Positions 1 to 9,662 of a DNA stretch of 64,000 nucleotides are shown one piece after another. The notes beneath the pieces are model-generated. The model was given only the letters and a program-made list of their open reading frames with translations, was not told the DNA's origin and did not search any database. The stretch comes from Lysobacteraceae bacterium NML91-0213 (lineage in GTDB: Bacteria > Pseudomonadota > Gammaproteobacteria > Xanthomonadales > Xanthomonadaceae): assembly GCA_002798175.1 (NCBI GenBank), contig NWQL01000001.1, positions 902,124 to 966,123 on the forward strand, written 5' to 3'. Position 1 is the first letter of the stretch, and every line of letters starts with the position of its first letter. Position numbers and translations under genes: made by a program.

Positions 1-1874
1 CGTTCGACACCTTCCAGCACACCCTGGCCGTGGCCGAACTGGACGGCGGCGGCACCGTGCTACGCGCCAGCGCGCAGTACCGTGCGCTGCTCGGTTGCGA
101 CTCGGTCGAACCCACCGGTCGCCACCACAGCGAGGTGTTGACGGCATGCGGCTTCGTAGCCGACGGCAATGAACCGTGGAACGTGCTTGCAGGCGGCGCG
201 GGTGGTTCCGTCCGGGCCAGCCGGGTTGCGGGCGACGGCCAGGTGCAGTGGATGGAATCCGTCTTTCTGCCCGTCGCCGACGACGCCGGGCAGGGATCGC
301 GGGTCCTGGCATTCGCGCGTGACGTGACTCCGCGCATGGGCGACGCCTGCGACCTCGTCGCCCAGTCGCGGGCGCTGGACCGTTCGATGGCGGTGGTCGA
401 GTTCGCCCTCGACGGGACGATCCTGCGCGCCAACGCCAATTTCCTCGCGACGATGGGCTACGCGGCCGACGAGGTCGTGGGCCGGCACCATTCGATCTTC
501 GTGGATCGCCAGGACGCGGCCGGCGCGGACTACCGCGACTTCTGGGCCGCCCTCAACGCCGGCGAGTTCCGCTCCGGACAGTTCCGGCGCCGTGCGCGCA
601 ACGGCCGCGACGTGTGGATCGAGGCCAGCTACAACCCCGTCCTCGATGCCGCCGGCCGGCCCTGCAGGGTGGTCAAGTTCGCCACCGACGTGACCGCGCA
701 GCGCAACCTCACCGCCGACCACGAGGGGCAGATCACCGCGCTGCACAAGGTGCAGGCGGTGATCGAGTTCGAACTCGATGGCACCATCCGCGGCGCCAAC
801 GCGAACTTCCTGCGCGCGGCCGGCTACCGCGAGGCCGACATCGTCGGCCGCCATCACTCGATGTTCGTCGACGCCTCCGAACGCGCCAGCGATGACTACC
901 GCGCGTTCTGGGCCAAGCTCGGCCGTGGCGAGGCCGATGCGGGCCGTTACCGGCGCATCCGCCGCGATGGCGGCGACCTCTGGCTGCAGGCCAGCTACAA
1001 CCCGGTCCTGGATGCCGCGGGGCGGCCGTACAAGGTGGTCAAGTTCTGTACCGATGTCTCCGGCGAAGTGGAGCAGGCGCGGGCGCTCGAAGCGCTGCTG
1101 GAACGCGTGCAGGGGTTCTCCGAATCCATCCATGGCGGCGCGCGCGACATCGCCTCCGGCAACGGCGCGCTGTCCGAACGCACGGTGCAGCAGTCGGCCT
1201 CGCTGCGTGACACCGCGACCACGATGGATGGCCTGACATCGGCCATCGCTCTGACCGCCGCCAATGCCGAGGCCGCATTCGCGCTGACCGGCACCGCGAT
1301 CGACGCCGCCAACGGTGGTGCCGTCGCGGTGGAGCGGGTGACCGAGGCCATGCGCGAGATCGCAAGCAGTGGCCGCAAGGTGGGCGAGATCGTCGGCGTG
1401 ATCGATACCATCGCCTTCCAGACCAACCTGCTCGCGCTCAATGCCGCGGTCGAGGCCGCGCATGCCGGCGAGCGCGGACGTGGCTTCGCCGTGGTCGCCA
1501 GCGAGGTCAGGGCGCTGGCGCAGCGATGCGCGGCCTCGGCGAGGGAGATCGGGGTGAACCTGGCCGCGGCCAACGCAGCGGTCGAGGCGGGTGCGGGACG
1601 TGTACAGCTGGCCGGCGAGGCGATGCGCCAGATCTCCGACGCGGTGGCCCGGACCAGCACGATGATGGGCGATATCTCCTCCGCCACGCGGGCACAGACC
1701 CTGGGCGTCGAACACGTCAACGCGACGCTGCGTGGCATGGAGGAGGGCACGCGCGAGAACGCAGCCCTGGTCGAAAGGACCGCCACCGCATCGGCGCGGC
1801 TGGAGCTGGTTGCCGCCGGGCTGCAGGGCGAGGTCGCCAGTTTCGGCGCGCCGGCGGGCGCCATCCCGGGCTGA
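1..1874 (+). CDS. Soluble PAS-PAS-PAS methyl-accepting chemotaxis protein (5' truncated by window)
   Basis: Chemoreceptor-like signal transducer without membrane segments, so probably cytoplasmic. The reading frame is open to the window edge (first full codon at base 3), so the true start lies outside; a GTG at 30 is only an internal codon. Three PAS modules can be read; the second and third carry the motifs DGTI, N-A-N-F and GRHHS, each ending in a VVKF-x-TDV stretch. These resemble the PAS domains of BdlA-type biofilm-dispersion receptors. The last ~250 residues are an MCP signalling domain with the hairpin-tip core [17 protein letters not shown] followed by [19 protein letters not shown], the region that contacts CheA/CheW. 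No C-terminal CheR-docking pentapeptide is seen. The ligand is unknown; PAS domains often bind heme, flavin or small metabolites (family knowledge). No che genes are nearby. Confidence 0.92.
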   Translation, partial: FDTFQHTLAVAELDGGGTVLRASAQYRALLGCDSVEPTGRHHSEVLTACGFVADGNEPWNVLAGGAGGSVRASRVAGDGQVQWMESVFLPVADDAGQGSRVLAFARDVTPRMGDACDLVAQSRALDRSMAVVEFALDGTILRANANFLATMGYAADEVVGRHHSIFVDRQDAAGADYRDFWAALNAGEFRSGQFRRRARNGRDVWIEASYNPVLDAAGRPCRVVKFATDVTAQRNLTADHEGQITALHKVQAVIEFELDGTIRGANANFLRAAGYREADIVGRHHSMFVDASERASDDYRAFWAKLGRGEADAGRYRRIRRDGGDLWLQASYNPVLDAAGRPYKVVKFCTDVSGEVEQARALEALLERVQGFSESIHGGARDIASGNGALSERTVQQSASLRDTATTMDGLTSAIALTAANAEAAFALTGTAIDAANGGAVAVERVTEAMREIASSGRKVGEIVGVIDTIAFQTNLLALNAAVEAAHAGERGRGFAVVASEVRALAQRCAASAREIGVNLAAANAAVEAGAGRVQLAGEAMRQISDAVARTSTMMGDISSATRAQTLGVEHVNATLRGMEEGTRENAALVERTATASARLELVAAGLQGEVASFGAPAGAIPG

Positions 1875-1891
1875 CCGGTCGCAGCCTGCCG

Positions 1892-2821
1892 TTACTCGCC
1901 CGGCTTCGCCGCCTCCACCGGTGCGTTGGTGGCCGAGCGGCGTGCGAGGCTGGCCTCGCGATGGGCGATGTAGGCGTTGGCGGCGAGGATGATGCCGGCG
2001 CCAATGGCGGTCCAGCGGTCGACGGTCTGGCCGAACAGCAACCAGCCGAACAGCGCGACCACCGGCAGCTGCATGAAGCTGATCGGTGTCAGCGCGGACA
2101 CCTCGCCGATCTTGAGCGCGCGCGTCCACAGCATGTGGCCGCCGGTGCCGAGCACGCCGGCGCTGACCACCCACAGCCAGGTGATGCCCTGCGGCCATTC
2201 CCACACCGCCAGCGCAGGCAGGAACGACATCGGCACCCAGAACAGGGTGGTCCAGATCACGATGCGGTCGGCCGGCTCGGTGCGCGAGAGCTCCTTGATC
2301 TGGATCGCGACGATGCCGCTGAGCACCGCCGCGGCCACCGCCACCAGCATGCCGGGGCTGAACTCGCCGGTGCCGGGCCGCAGGATCACCAGCACGCCGA
2401 TGAAGCCCAGGGCGACCGCCGTCCAGCGCCGCGCGCGCACGGTCTCGCCGAGAAACAGCACCGCGGCGATGGTGACGAAGATCGGCGTGGAGTACGACAG
2501 CGACACCGCCTGCGCGAGCGGCAGGTGGCCGATCGCCCAGAAGCCGCAGAACATCGAGGCCACGCCGATCACGCAGCGCAGGACATAGCGTGGCAGCTGC
2601 GTGGTGCGCAGGAAGCCCAGCCCGCGCCCGGGGCGCAGCAGCAGCGGCAGCGCGGCAAGCAGGCCGAAGAGGTTGCGGAAGAACGCGATCTCGAAGGTGT
2701 GCAGGCTTTCGGAGGCCAGCCGGATCGCGATCACCATCAGGGCGAACAACAGGGTGCTGCCCAGCATCAGCAGGGCGGCGCGTGCCGGGGTGGAGATGGC
2801 TGCGCGCGCCGCGGACATCAT
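1892..2821 (-). CDS. EamA/DMT-family membrane transporter
   Basis: 309-residue integral membrane protein of the drug/metabolite transporter (EamA, RhaT-like) family, with about ten hydrophobic segments in two tandem EamA repeats. The repeats run from LLFALMVIAIRLAS near residue 20 to FGWLLFGQ-x-VD and ILAANAYIAH near the end. The start is taken at the ATG at 2821 because it overlaps the murB stop as ATGA, indicating translational coupling to murB upstream. It is the last gene of a pyrD-murB-eamA run on the minus strand. Substrate cannot be read from sequence; family members export amino acids, nucleosides or other metabolites. The next ATG (2818) is one codon in and equally possible. Confidence 0.85.
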   Translation of the reverse strand: MMSAARAAISTPARAALLMLGSTLLFALMVIAIRLASESLHTFEIAFFRNLFGLLAALPLLLRPGRGLGFLRTTQLPRYVLRCVIGVASMFCGFWAIGHLPLAQAVSLSYSTPIFVTIAAVLFLGETVRARRWTAVALGFIGVLVILRPGTGEFSPGMLVAVAAAVLSGIVAIQIKELSRTEPADRIVIWTTLFWVPMSFLPALAVWEWPQGITWLWVVSAGVLGTGGHMLWTRALKIGEVSALTPISFMQLPVVALFGWLLFGQTVDRWTAIGAGIILAANAYIAHREASLARRSATNAPVEAAKPGE

Positions 2822-3873
2822 GCCGGCCAGCTGGCGCCGACGATGCGCGGCTCGGGTTCGAGCGCCACGCCGAAGCGCGCCTGCACCGAATCGCGGATGC
2901 GGACGGCGAGGTCGAGCAGCTGGCGGCCAGTGGCAGCGCCGTGGTTGACCAGCACCAGTGCATGGCCGGCCGACACGCCGGCATCGCCATCGCGATGCCC
3001 TTTCCAGCCGCAGGCCTCGATCAGCCATGCCGCCGACAGCTTGCGCCGGCCGGGATCGCCGGCGGGATACAGCGGCAGGTCGGGATGCGCGGCCACCAGG
3101 GCCTGGGCCTGGGCGGTGGCCACCAGCGGGTTCTTGAAGAAACTGCCGGCATTGCCGATGCGCGCGGGGTCGGGCAGCTTGCGCCGGCGCAGGCGGAGCA
3201 CCGCCTCGCCGACATCGGCCGGGGTGGGAGTGACGATTCCCATCGCCGCGAGTTCCTCGCCCAGCCCGGCATAGCCCAGGCGCGGCGTGGCGTGGCGCGA
3301 CAGTGCGAAATCCACTGCGGTGACGATCTCGCGATCCGGTGCACGCTTGAAGCGGCTGTCACGGTAGGCGAAGGTGCACTCGTCGTGGTCGAGCTTCACC
3401 GGTGCACCGCGTTCGCGGTCGAATGCCGTCACCGCGACGATGCGCTCGCCCACTTCGACGCCATAGGCGCCGATGTTCTGGATCGGTGCGGCGCCGACGG
3501 TGCCGGGAATCAGGGCGAGGTTCTCCAGCCCCCCAAGCCCCTGCGCCAGCGACCACATCACCAGCGCATGCCAGTCGACGCCCGCCTCGGCGCGCACCAC
3601 CACATGGTCCGGGTCGCGCCCGTCGACGATGTCGATGCGCGCGCCGCGCAGGCGCAGCAGGGTGCGGTCGGGATCGCCGGCGAACAGCAGGTTGCTGCCA
3701 CCGCCCAGCACCATTGCAGGTGCGGAGGCATCGCCCAGAAGGCCCGCCGCCAGCAGCGCGGGCAGGGCGTCCGCATCGTCCACCTCGACCACCTGCGGTG
3801 CACAGGTGTCGATGCCGAAGGTGTTGGAACTGCGCAGCGACACGCGCTGCAGTACCCGGTAGCCCGTGGTCAT
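2818..3873 (-). CDS. murB: UDP-N-acetylenolpyruvoylglucosamine reductase MurB
   Basis: Cytoplasmic FAD enzyme that reduces UDP-GlcNAc-enolpyruvate to UDP-MurNAc with NADPH, the second committed step of peptidoglycan precursor synthesis. At 351 residues it is a type I MurB, close to the E. coli length. Visible family signatures are the N-terminal SNTFGID, the FAD-binding GGGSNLLF, the block G-L-ENLALIPGTVGAAPIQNIGAYG, the catalytic-region Ser in AGSFFKNP, and the C-terminal AAWLIE-x-CGWKG. The ATG at 3873 begins MTTGYRV and follows the pyrD stop by 5 bp; its own stop overlaps the EamA gene by 4 bp. Co-transcription with pyrD is likely. Confidence 0.97.
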   Translation of the reverse strand: MTTGYRVLQRVSLRSSNTFGIDTCAPQVVEVDDADALPALLAAGLLGDASAPAMVLGGGSNLLFAGDPDRTLLRLRGARIDIVDGRDPDHVVVRAEAGVDWHALVMWSLAQGLGGLENLALIPGTVGAAPIQNIGAYGVEVGERIVAVTAFDRERGAPVKLDHDECTFAYRDSRFKRAPDREIVTAVDFALSRHATPRLGYAGLGEELAAMGIVTPTPADVGEAVLRLRRRKLPDPARIGNAGSFFKNPLVATAQAQALVAAHPDLPLYPAGDPGRRKLSAAWLIEACGWKGHRDGDAGVSAGHALVLVNHGAATGRQLLDLAVRIRDSVQARFGVALEPEPRIVGASWPA

Positions 3874-3878
3874 CGTGC

Positions 3879-4934
3879 TCAGGCCGGCGGCAGGTTGCCG
3901 ATGCTCGGTGCTTCCTTGCGCCGGCGGATCGCCGCGGCGCATTCGTGCACGAGCGCGGGGCCACGATAGACCAGGCCCGAGTACAGCTGCACCAGCGAGG
4001 CACCGGCAGCGACCTTCTTCACCGCGTCGGCGCCGCTCATGATGCCGCCCACGCCCACCAGCGGGATGGACTCCGGCAACCGGGTCCGCAGCATGCGCAG
4101 CACGGCGGTCGCCTTGTTCATCAGCGGCTCGCCGGACAGCCCGCCGGTCTCGCGGGCCAGCGCGTGCTGCTGCACCGCGATGCGCGACACCGTGGTGTTG
4201 GTGGCGATCACGCCATCCACCTGCAGCTCCCGCAGCACGCGGGCCGCGGCGTCGATGTCGTCGTCGGACAGGTCCGGCGCGACCTTGACCAGCATCGGCA
4301 CCCGGCGCCCGTGCTGCGCGCCGAAGCGTTCCTGCGCCTCGCGCAGGGTGCCGACCAGGCGCCGCAGCGACTGCTCTTCCTGCAGCTCGCGCAGGCCCGC
4401 GGTGTTGGGCGAGGAGATGTTGACGGTGATGTAGTCGGCCAGCGGGTAGACGCGCTCCATGCAGTACAGGTAGTCGTCGGCCGCGGATTCGTTCGGGGTG
4501 TCCCTGTTCCTGCCGATGTTGATGCCAAGCAGGCCGCCCTGGCGCTTCGCGCGGCCCACGTTGGCGACCAGCGCGTCGACGCCGCCATTGTTGAAGCCCA
4601 GCCGGTTGATCACCGCGTTGTGTTCGGGCAGCCGGAACATGCGCGGCTTCGGGTTGCCCGGCTGCGGCCGCGGGGTGACGGTGCCGATCTCGACGAAACC
4701 GAAGCCGAGCGCGAACAGCGCGTCGATGTGTTCGCCGTTCTTGTCGAGCCCGGCCGCGAGCCCCACCGGATTGGGAAAGCGCAGGCCGAAGGCCGGGGTC
4801 GGCAAGGGCCTGACCCTGCGCGCCAGCAGGCCGGTGGTGCCGGTCCGGTAGGCCAGGTCGAGCGCGGACAGGGCCAGCCCATGTGCGCGTTCGGCATCGA
4901 GGGAGAACAGCAGGCGGCGGCCGAGTGGATACAT
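3879..4934 (-). CDS. pyrD: Quinone-dependent dihydroorotate dehydrogenase (class 2)
   Basis: 351-residue class 2 enzyme oxidising dihydroorotate to orotate with electron transfer to ubiquinone at the inner membrane; fourth step of pyrimidine synthesis. It has the N-terminal membrane-associating helix region ([18 protein letters not shown]), FMN-site segments [14 protein letters not shown] and RLGFNNGG, the catalytic-Ser loop [12 protein letters not shown], and VGVGGI-x-SGADA near the C-terminus. It is the first gene of the pyrD-murB-eamA run. A second pyrimidine gene, a dihydroorotase, lies at 26.2-27.6 kb. Confidence 0.97.
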   Translation of the reverse strand: MYPLGRRLLFSLDAERAHGLALSALDLAYRTGTTGLLARRVRPLPTPAFGLRFPNPVGLAAGLDKNGEHIDALFALGFGFVEIGTVTPRPQPGNPKPRMFRLPEHNAVINRLGFNNGGVDALVANVGRAKRQGGLLGINIGRNRDTPNESAADDYLYCMERVYPLADYITVNISSPNTAGLRELQEEQSLRRLVGTLREAQERFGAQHGRRVPMLVKVAPDLSDDDIDAAARVLRELQVDGVIATNTTVSRIAVQQHALARETGGLSGEPLMNKATAVLRMLRTRLPESIPLVGVGGIMSGADAVKKVAAGASLVQLYSGLVYRGPALVHECAAAIRRRKEAPSIGNLPPA

Positions 4935-4995
4935 GCGGCTCAGGGCTCCGCGCCCATGGGCATCGGGATCGCGGAAACGCCCGGACCGGCCACCG

Positions 4996-5277
4996 TCAGG
5001 CCCATGCGGAAAGCCATGCCAGCCCGCCGAACAGCATCAGCATCAGGGCCACCAGCACGATGCCCAGCACGATCCCGAGCCATCCCAGCACCAGGCCGGC
5101 GATCGCCAGACCGTCGCCTTCCATCGCCTGTGGCGCGCGCCGGATCTCCGCACGCGCGATATGGCCGGTGACCACCGCCACGATCGCACCGAGGCCGGGC
5201 AGCAATGTCCAGCCGAGGATCCCGAACACGAGGCTCAGGACCGCGAGCACACTGGTCTGGCGTGGCGTTGCATCCAT
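4996..5277 (-). CDS. Small DUF4190-type membrane protein
   Basis: 93-residue protein with two long hydrophobic segments (about residues 10-38, containing [21 protein letters not shown], and 57-90, containing [17 protein letters not shown]). Between them is a G-H-IAR-x-EIRR stretch followed by the G-DGLAIAGL motif typical of DUF4190 proteins. The ATG at 5277 is preceded by an AGGAG ribosome site. It sits 61 bp upstream of pyrD on the same strand. Function is unknown; the family is widespread and small, often with unrelated neighbours. Confidence 0.82.
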   Translation of the reverse strand: MDATPRQTSVLAVLSLVFGILGWTLLPGLGAIVAVVTGHIARAEIRRAPQAMEGDGLAIAGLVLGWLGIVLGIVLVALMLMLFGGLAWLSAWA

Positions 5278-5390
5278 GTCCGGCTCCTGTGGCGTGGCGA
5301 CCCGGAGGGCCGCGGTGGCCTATCGTACTGCGGCCCGCGCGGGCCACGCGCAGGCGGCGACCGCCCACGCCCGGCCCTGGCGCGGCATGA

Positions 5391-6926
5391 TCAGAGATCG
5401 AACCTGATGCCCTGCGCCAGCGGCAGGTCGTTGGAATAGTTGATGGTATTGGTCTGCCGGCGCATGTACGCCTTCCACGCATCCGAGCCCGACTCGCGCC
5501 CGCCACCGGTTTCCTTCTCGCCGCCGAACGCACCGCCGATCTCCGCGCCCGAGGTGCCGATGTTGACGTTGGCGATGCCGCAGTCCGAACCCCACGCCGA
5601 GAGGAACTGCTCGGCCGAACGCAGGTCGGTGGTGAAGATCGCCGACGACAGGCCCTGCGGCACGTCGTTCTGCATCTCGATCGCCTGCTCGAGATCGGAA
5701 TACTTCATCACGTAGAGGATCGGCGCAAAGGTTTCGGTCTGCACCACTTCGGCATCGTTGGTGAGACCGGTGATGATGGTCGGCAGCACGAAGTTGCCCT
5801 TGCGCTCGGTCAGCGCCTTGCCGCCGACGGCCACGGTGCCGCCGGCCGCCTTCGCCTTGCCGATGGCGTCGAGGTAGGCCTGCACGGCGTCCGGGCTGTT
5901 GAGCGGGCCCATCAGGTTGGCCGGGTCGGTGGGGTCGCCGATCTTCTTCTCCACCTGCCCATAGGCCGAGACCAGCTTGGCGAGCACGTCGTCGTAGATC
6001 GACTCGTGGATGAAGACCCGGCGCGTGGTGGTGCAGCGCTGGCCGGCGGTGCCAACCGCGCCGAACACGATTGCCGGGATCGCGAGCTTCAGGTCGGCGG
6101 AGGCCTCCACGATCATCGCGTTGTTGCCGCCGAGTTCCAGCAGCGAGCGGCCCATGCGACGCGCCACGCGCTCGCCCACCTGGCGACCGACCTTCGTCGA
6201 GCCGGTGAAGCTGATCATCGCCACGCGGCGGTCATCGACCATGCGTTCGGCCAGGCCGTTGTCGGTGTCGTTGAAGAGGAAGAACAGATCGGGGAAGCCG
6301 CCCGCCTTCAGCGCTTCGTTGCAGATGCGCATCGAGGCGATCGCCGACAGCGGGGTCTTGCCCGACGGCTTCCAGATCGAGATGTCACCGCACACCGCGG
6401 CGACGAACGAGTTCCACGCCCACACCGCGACCGGGAAGTTGAATGCGGAGATGATCCCGACCAGGCCGATCGGATGCCACTGCTCGTACATGCGGTGGCC
6501 CGGGCGCTCGGAGTGCATGGTCAGGCCGTAGAGCTGGCGCGACAGGCCGACGGCGAACTCGCCGATGTCGATCATCTCCTGCACCTCGCCGTCGCCTTCC
6601 GGCTTGGACTTGCCCATTTCCAGCGCGACCAGCGAGCCCAGCGCGTCCTTGTGCGTGCGCAGGGCGTCGGCGCACAGGCGGATCGCCTCGCCGCGGCGCG
6701 GTGCAGGCGTTTTGCGCCAGACCTTGAAGGCCTCCTGGGCGCGCGCGACGATCGTCTCGTACTGTTCCGGCGTGCTCGCGCTCACGCGCGCGAGGACCTC
6801 GCCGGTGCTGGGGTTGGTCGGCTCCAGGATGCCTGCACCGTCGCCCGTGGCCCATTCGCCGCCGCCGAGGAAGGTGCCGGATTCGCTGTTGCCGAGGCCG
6901 AGCGCGCTGAGGACGGGATGGGTCAT
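5391..6926 (-). CDS. ALDH7-type aldehyde dehydrogenase (piperideine-6-carboxylate/aminoadipate-semialdehyde dehydrogenase-like)
   Basis: 511-residue NAD(P)-dependent aldehyde dehydrogenase of the antiquitin (ALDH7A1/AmaB) subfamily. Members oxidise alpha-aminoadipate semialdehyde, in equilibrium with piperideine-6-carboxylate, in lysine or pipecolate breakdown. Subfamily marks are ELGGNNAMIV, carrying the general-base Glu, and the catalytic Cys in GQRCTTTRR; an Asn for Ala pattern in GTSGAEIGGAFGGEKETGGGRESGSD is also ALDH7-like. FTGSTKVGR marks the cofactor fold. ATG 6926 has AGGAG 8 bases upstream. No lysine-degradation genes adjoin, so the substrate is inferred from subfamily alone. Confidence 0.93.
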   Translation of the reverse strand: MTHPVLSALGLGNSESGTFLGGGEWATGDGAGILEPTNPSTGEVLARVSASTPEQYETIVARAQEAFKVWRKTPAPRRGEAIRLCADALRTHKDALGSLVALEMGKSKPEGDGEVQEMIDIGEFAVGLSRQLYGLTMHSERPGHRMYEQWHPIGLVGIISAFNFPVAVWAWNSFVAAVCGDISIWKPSGKTPLSAIASMRICNEALKAGGFPDLFFLFNDTDNGLAERMVDDRRVAMISFTGSTKVGRQVGERVARRMGRSLLELGGNNAMIVEASADLKLAIPAIVFGAVGTAGQRCTTTRRVFIHESIYDDVLAKLVSAYGQVEKKIGDPTDPANLMGPLNSPDAVQAYLDAIGKAKAAGGTVAVGGKALTERKGNFVLPTIITGLTNDAEVVQTETFAPILYVMKYSDLEQAIEMQNDVPQGLSSAIFTTDLRSAEQFLSAWGSDCGIANVNIGTSGAEIGGAFGGEKETGGGRESGSDAWKAYMRRQTNTINYSNDLPLAQGIRFDL

Positions 6927-7007
6927 GAAGTGCTCCTGGAACGGGACATGGGGACACACGGCGCCGGGCAGGCCGGCGCGACGGCAGGATGCCGGTGCGA
7001 TTGCAGC

Positions 7008-7084
7008 TGGTGCCCCCGGCGCGATTCGAACGCACGACCTTCCCCTTAGGAGGGGGACGCTCTATCCAGCTGAGCTACGGGGGC
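7008..7084 (-). tRNA. tRNA-Arg (anticodon CCT)
   Basis: Cloverleaf on the minus strand. The 7-bp acceptor pairs GCCCCCG with CGGGGGC and is followed by discriminator A and an encoded CCA. The D-arm contains AGCTCAGCTGGATAGAGC. The anticodon stem TCCCC/GGGGA encloses the loop CTCCTAA, giving anticodon CCT. The T-loop is GTTCGAATC. It decodes AGG, a rare codon in this G+C-rich DNA. It lies between the ALDH gene and the AI-2E transporter. Confidence 0.96.
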
Positions 7085-7204
7085 AGACCGGCGATTTTCT
7101 CATGCCCGGGCCATTTGCCCAAGCGCAGCGTCCACGGCCTTTGCACGCGACGTGTGGCCCCTTGGCGGCACCGCTGCCCGCAGTGAACGATTCCGACCGC
7201 ACCG

Positions 7205-8257
7205 ATGCCGACCGAGCTGCTCGACTACACCCGCAGGGTGATCATCTTCGTGGCCATCGTCGCCCTTGCGTTCGTGCTCGCGAAGCTCTCCCACGTGCTG
7301 GTGCTGGTGTTTGGCGGCGTGGTGCTGGCGGCGGTGCTGCTGACGCTGACCGGCCTGTTGCGGCGCGTGGTGCCGCTGCCGCATGGCGTCGCGCTCGCCG
7401 TGGTGCTGGTGTTGCTGATCGGCGGGCTGACGACGCTGCTGGCGCTGTTCGGCGCACAGGCGGCCGGCGAACTGGTCACGCTGGTGGAAACCCTGCCTGC
7501 CGCGGCGCAATCGTTCCAGGACTGGGTGGACACCACGCGCCTGGGCCCGATCATCCACGAGCAGATCGACGCACTGCGCGGCAACGTCAGCCGGCTGATG
7601 GGCACCGCCGGGGCGATGGCGATGTCGCTGACCAGCGGGCTGCTGGAACTGTTCCTGGTGCTCGTTGGCGGCATCTACATGGCGGCGCAGCCCCATCTGT
7701 ACCGCAGCGGGCTATTGAAGCTGGTGCCGCGTTCGGTGCGCCTGACCACCGCCGAGGCCCTCGACGCCAGCGGCCGTGCGCTGCAGCTGTGGCTGGGCGG
7801 GCAGCTGGTCGCGATGCTGCTGGTCGGCGCGCTGACCGGCATTGCGCTGTGGATGCTCGGCGTGCCGGCGGCTTTCGCACTTGCGCTGATCGCCTTCCTG
7901 CTCGACTTCGTGCCGATCATCGGCCCGATCGTGGCGGCCGTGCCCGGCATCCTGCTCGGCTTCACCGTAAGCCCGAAGATCGGCCTGGCCACGCTGGTGG
8001 TCTACGTCGTCATCCAGCAGATCGAGAGCAACGTCATCCAGCCGCTGATCCAGCAACGTGCGGTCGAACTTCCGCCCGCGCTGCTGCTGTTCGCGCTGTT
8101 CGCGTTCGGTGCGCTGTACGGGCTGCCGGGCCTGCTGCTGGCCGCGCCGCTGACGGTGTTCGTCTACGTGCTGGTGAAGAAGCTCTACGTGCGCGAGCTG
8201 CTGGATACCGAGACCTCGGTGCCGGGCGAGGACGAGCAGGCTGCTGCCGGGCGTTGA
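7205..8257 (+). CDS. AI-2E family (PerM/YdiK-like) transporter
   Basis: 350-residue inner-membrane protein of the AI-2E transporter superfamily, with the usual pattern of paired N-terminal helices, a polar central loop (about residues 95-150, QSFQDWVDT...) and C-terminal helices. The C-terminal family signature can be read as DFVPIIGPIVAAVPG, followed by VVIQQIESNVIQPLI. Family members export small molecules or act in Na+/H+ exchange; the substrate here is not known. ATG 7205 is the first plausible start. It is monocistronic and followed by a strong hairpin. Confidence 0.9.
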   Translation: MPTELLDYTRRVIIFVAIVALAFVLAKLSHVLVLVFGGVVLAAVLLTLTGLLRRVVPLPHGVALAVVLVLLIGGLTTLLALFGAQAAGELVTLVETLPAAAQSFQDWVDTTRLGPIIHEQIDALRGNVSRLMGTAGAMAMSLTSGLLELFLVLVGGIYMAAQPHLYRSGLLKLVPRSVRLTTAEALDASGRALQLWLGGQLVAMLLVGALTGIALWMLGVPAAFALALIAFLLDFVPIIGPIVAAVPGILLGFTVSPKIGLATLVVYVVIQQIESNVIQPLIQQRAVELPPALLLFALFAFGALYGLPGLLLAAPLTVFVYVLVKKLYVRELLDTETSVPGEDEQAAAGR

Positions 8258-8263
8258 AAGAGA

Positions 8264-8291
8264 AAGGCCCGGTTCCTGCGAACCGGGCCTT
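8264..8291. terminator. Bidirectional intrinsic terminator
   Basis: Perfect 11-bp stem AAGGCCCGGTT/AACCGGGCCTT with a 6-base loop, just after the AI-2E stop codon and just beyond the 3' end of tRNA-Ala. Read on the minus strand it is followed by TTCTCTTTC, so it may serve the tRNA better than the plus-strand gene, where the T-run is only two bases. Confidence 0.75.
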
Positions 8292-8300
8292 CCGGGTATG

Positions 8301-8376
<76 letters not shown>

Positions 8377-8399
8377 ACGGATACATCAGCGACGGGCCA

Positions 8400-9515
8400 T
8401 TATACGGAGCGGCCGGCAGCCGGCAAGACGTCGCCCAGCAGCGGCGAGATCACCGGTTCGAGCTCGGCGCGCCGCCAGCCGGAGAGCGCCCGCGGCCATT
8501 CCCCGCGCTCCAGCAGTGCTTCCAGCCAGCGCCGGGAGGCCAGCACGCCATCGGGCAGGCCGAGCTCGGAAGAGCGCGCGGCCACCGCATCCTGCAGCCG
8601 CTTGAGGGCCTTGCGGTCGACCTCCTCGGTCCGCGGCGGCGGTGCCTCGGCCTCGTCGGGCAGCGGGGTCTGCAGCGCATGCTGGATCTGCATGGCCAGC
8701 TTGCGAGGCGACTTGGGGTGCCGGTCGAGCACGCGCTGCAGCTCGCTGGCATCGGCGGGCGGATCGCGGGCGAGCAGGGTGGCGAGGTCATTGTCGAGCA
8801 CCCAGCTGCGCGGACGGTCGCGTTCGCGCGCGAACTGCTCGCGCCAGCGCAGCAGGCGCAGCAGGCGGTGCTGGGCGGCCGCGTCCAGGTGCTGGGCGGC
8901 GCGCAGCGACAGGTGCGGCCAGCGTTCGATCGCGTCGCTGTCGGCCAGCTGCACCTGGCGTGCGCAGTCGGCATCGAGCCAGTCGCGCCGGCCAAGCGTG
9001 GCCAGGCGCTCGTCCAGATGCTGGTGCAGCGCCTCCAGGTGGCGCACGTCGTCGGCGGCATAGGCCAGCTGCGAGTCCGACAACGGGCGGCGCATCCAGT
9101 CCGAGCGGGTCTCGCCCTTGGCCAGCGTCTCGCCGGTGACTTCCTGCACCAGCTTCTGGTAGCCGAGGCCCGCGGCGATCCCCGCCATCGCCGCGGCCAC
9201 CTGGGTGTCGAACAGCGGCGTCGGCACCGCATCGCAGGCGTGCTTGAAGGCGATGAGGTCCTCGCCGGCACTGTGCATCACCTTGAGCACCGCCGGATCC
9301 AGCAGCAGCGGCCGCAGCGCGTCGGTGATGCCGGGGACCAGCGGGTCGATCAGCAGGATGTCGTCGTCGATCGCCAGCTGCACCAGCGCCAGTTGCGGCC
9401 AATAGGTGCGTTCGCGGATGAACTCGGTGTCCAGGCCGACGCGGGCAGGCGGGCGGGCGAGTCGGGAGGCAAGGGTCTGTGGATCGTCGATCCACTGGAT
9501 TCGGGGTTCGGGCAT
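8400..9515 (-). CDS. rnd: Ribonuclease D
   Basis: 371-residue 3'-5' exoribonuclease that trims tRNA and other stable RNA 3' ends. The DEDDy exonuclease core is readable: D and E in LDTEFIRE (residues ~29-35), D in MHSAGEDL, and the Y...D pair in QLAYAADDVRHL. The C-terminal half (from about residue 205) contains the HRDC helices, e.g. DNDLATLLARDPP. The length matches E. coli RNase D (375). The ATG at 9515 starts MPEPRIQWIDD; no longer family-like N-terminus exists. Confidence 0.96.
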   Translation of the reverse strand: MPEPRIQWIDDPQTLASRLARPPARVGLDTEFIRERTYWPQLALVQLAIDDDILLIDPLVPGITDALRPLLLDPAVLKVMHSAGEDLIAFKHACDAVPTPLFDTQVAAAMAGIAAGLGYQKLVQEVTGETLAKGETRSDWMRRPLSDSQLAYAADDVRHLEALHQHLDERLATLGRRDWLDADCARQVQLADSDAIERWPHLSLRAAQHLDAAAQHRLLRLLRWREQFARERDRPRSWVLDNDLATLLARDPPADASELQRVLDRHPKSPRKLAMQIQHALQTPLPDEAEAPPPRTEEVDRKALKRLQDAVAARSSELGLPDGVLASRRWLEALLERGEWPRALSGWRRAELEPVISPLLGDVLPAAGRSV

Positions 9516-9662
9516 CGCCCCAGTGTAGGCCTTCGCGGCCGCTCCACGCAGGTTCGCCGCCGACCGGGAGATACTGCGCCCTGCGGCCGGCGCGATTGAC
9601 CGCGTGGCGGGCGGCCCCTACCGTCCGCCGTTCGTCCCCCTACCCGGTGCCTGGAGCCCCGC

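Noticed and set aside
60..2990. Long open frame of ~970 codons on the minus strand across the chemoreceptor and transporter genes
   Set aside because: Arg/Ala/Pro-rich composition with no family motif; antisense shadow of well-supported genes, typical of 70% G+C DNA.
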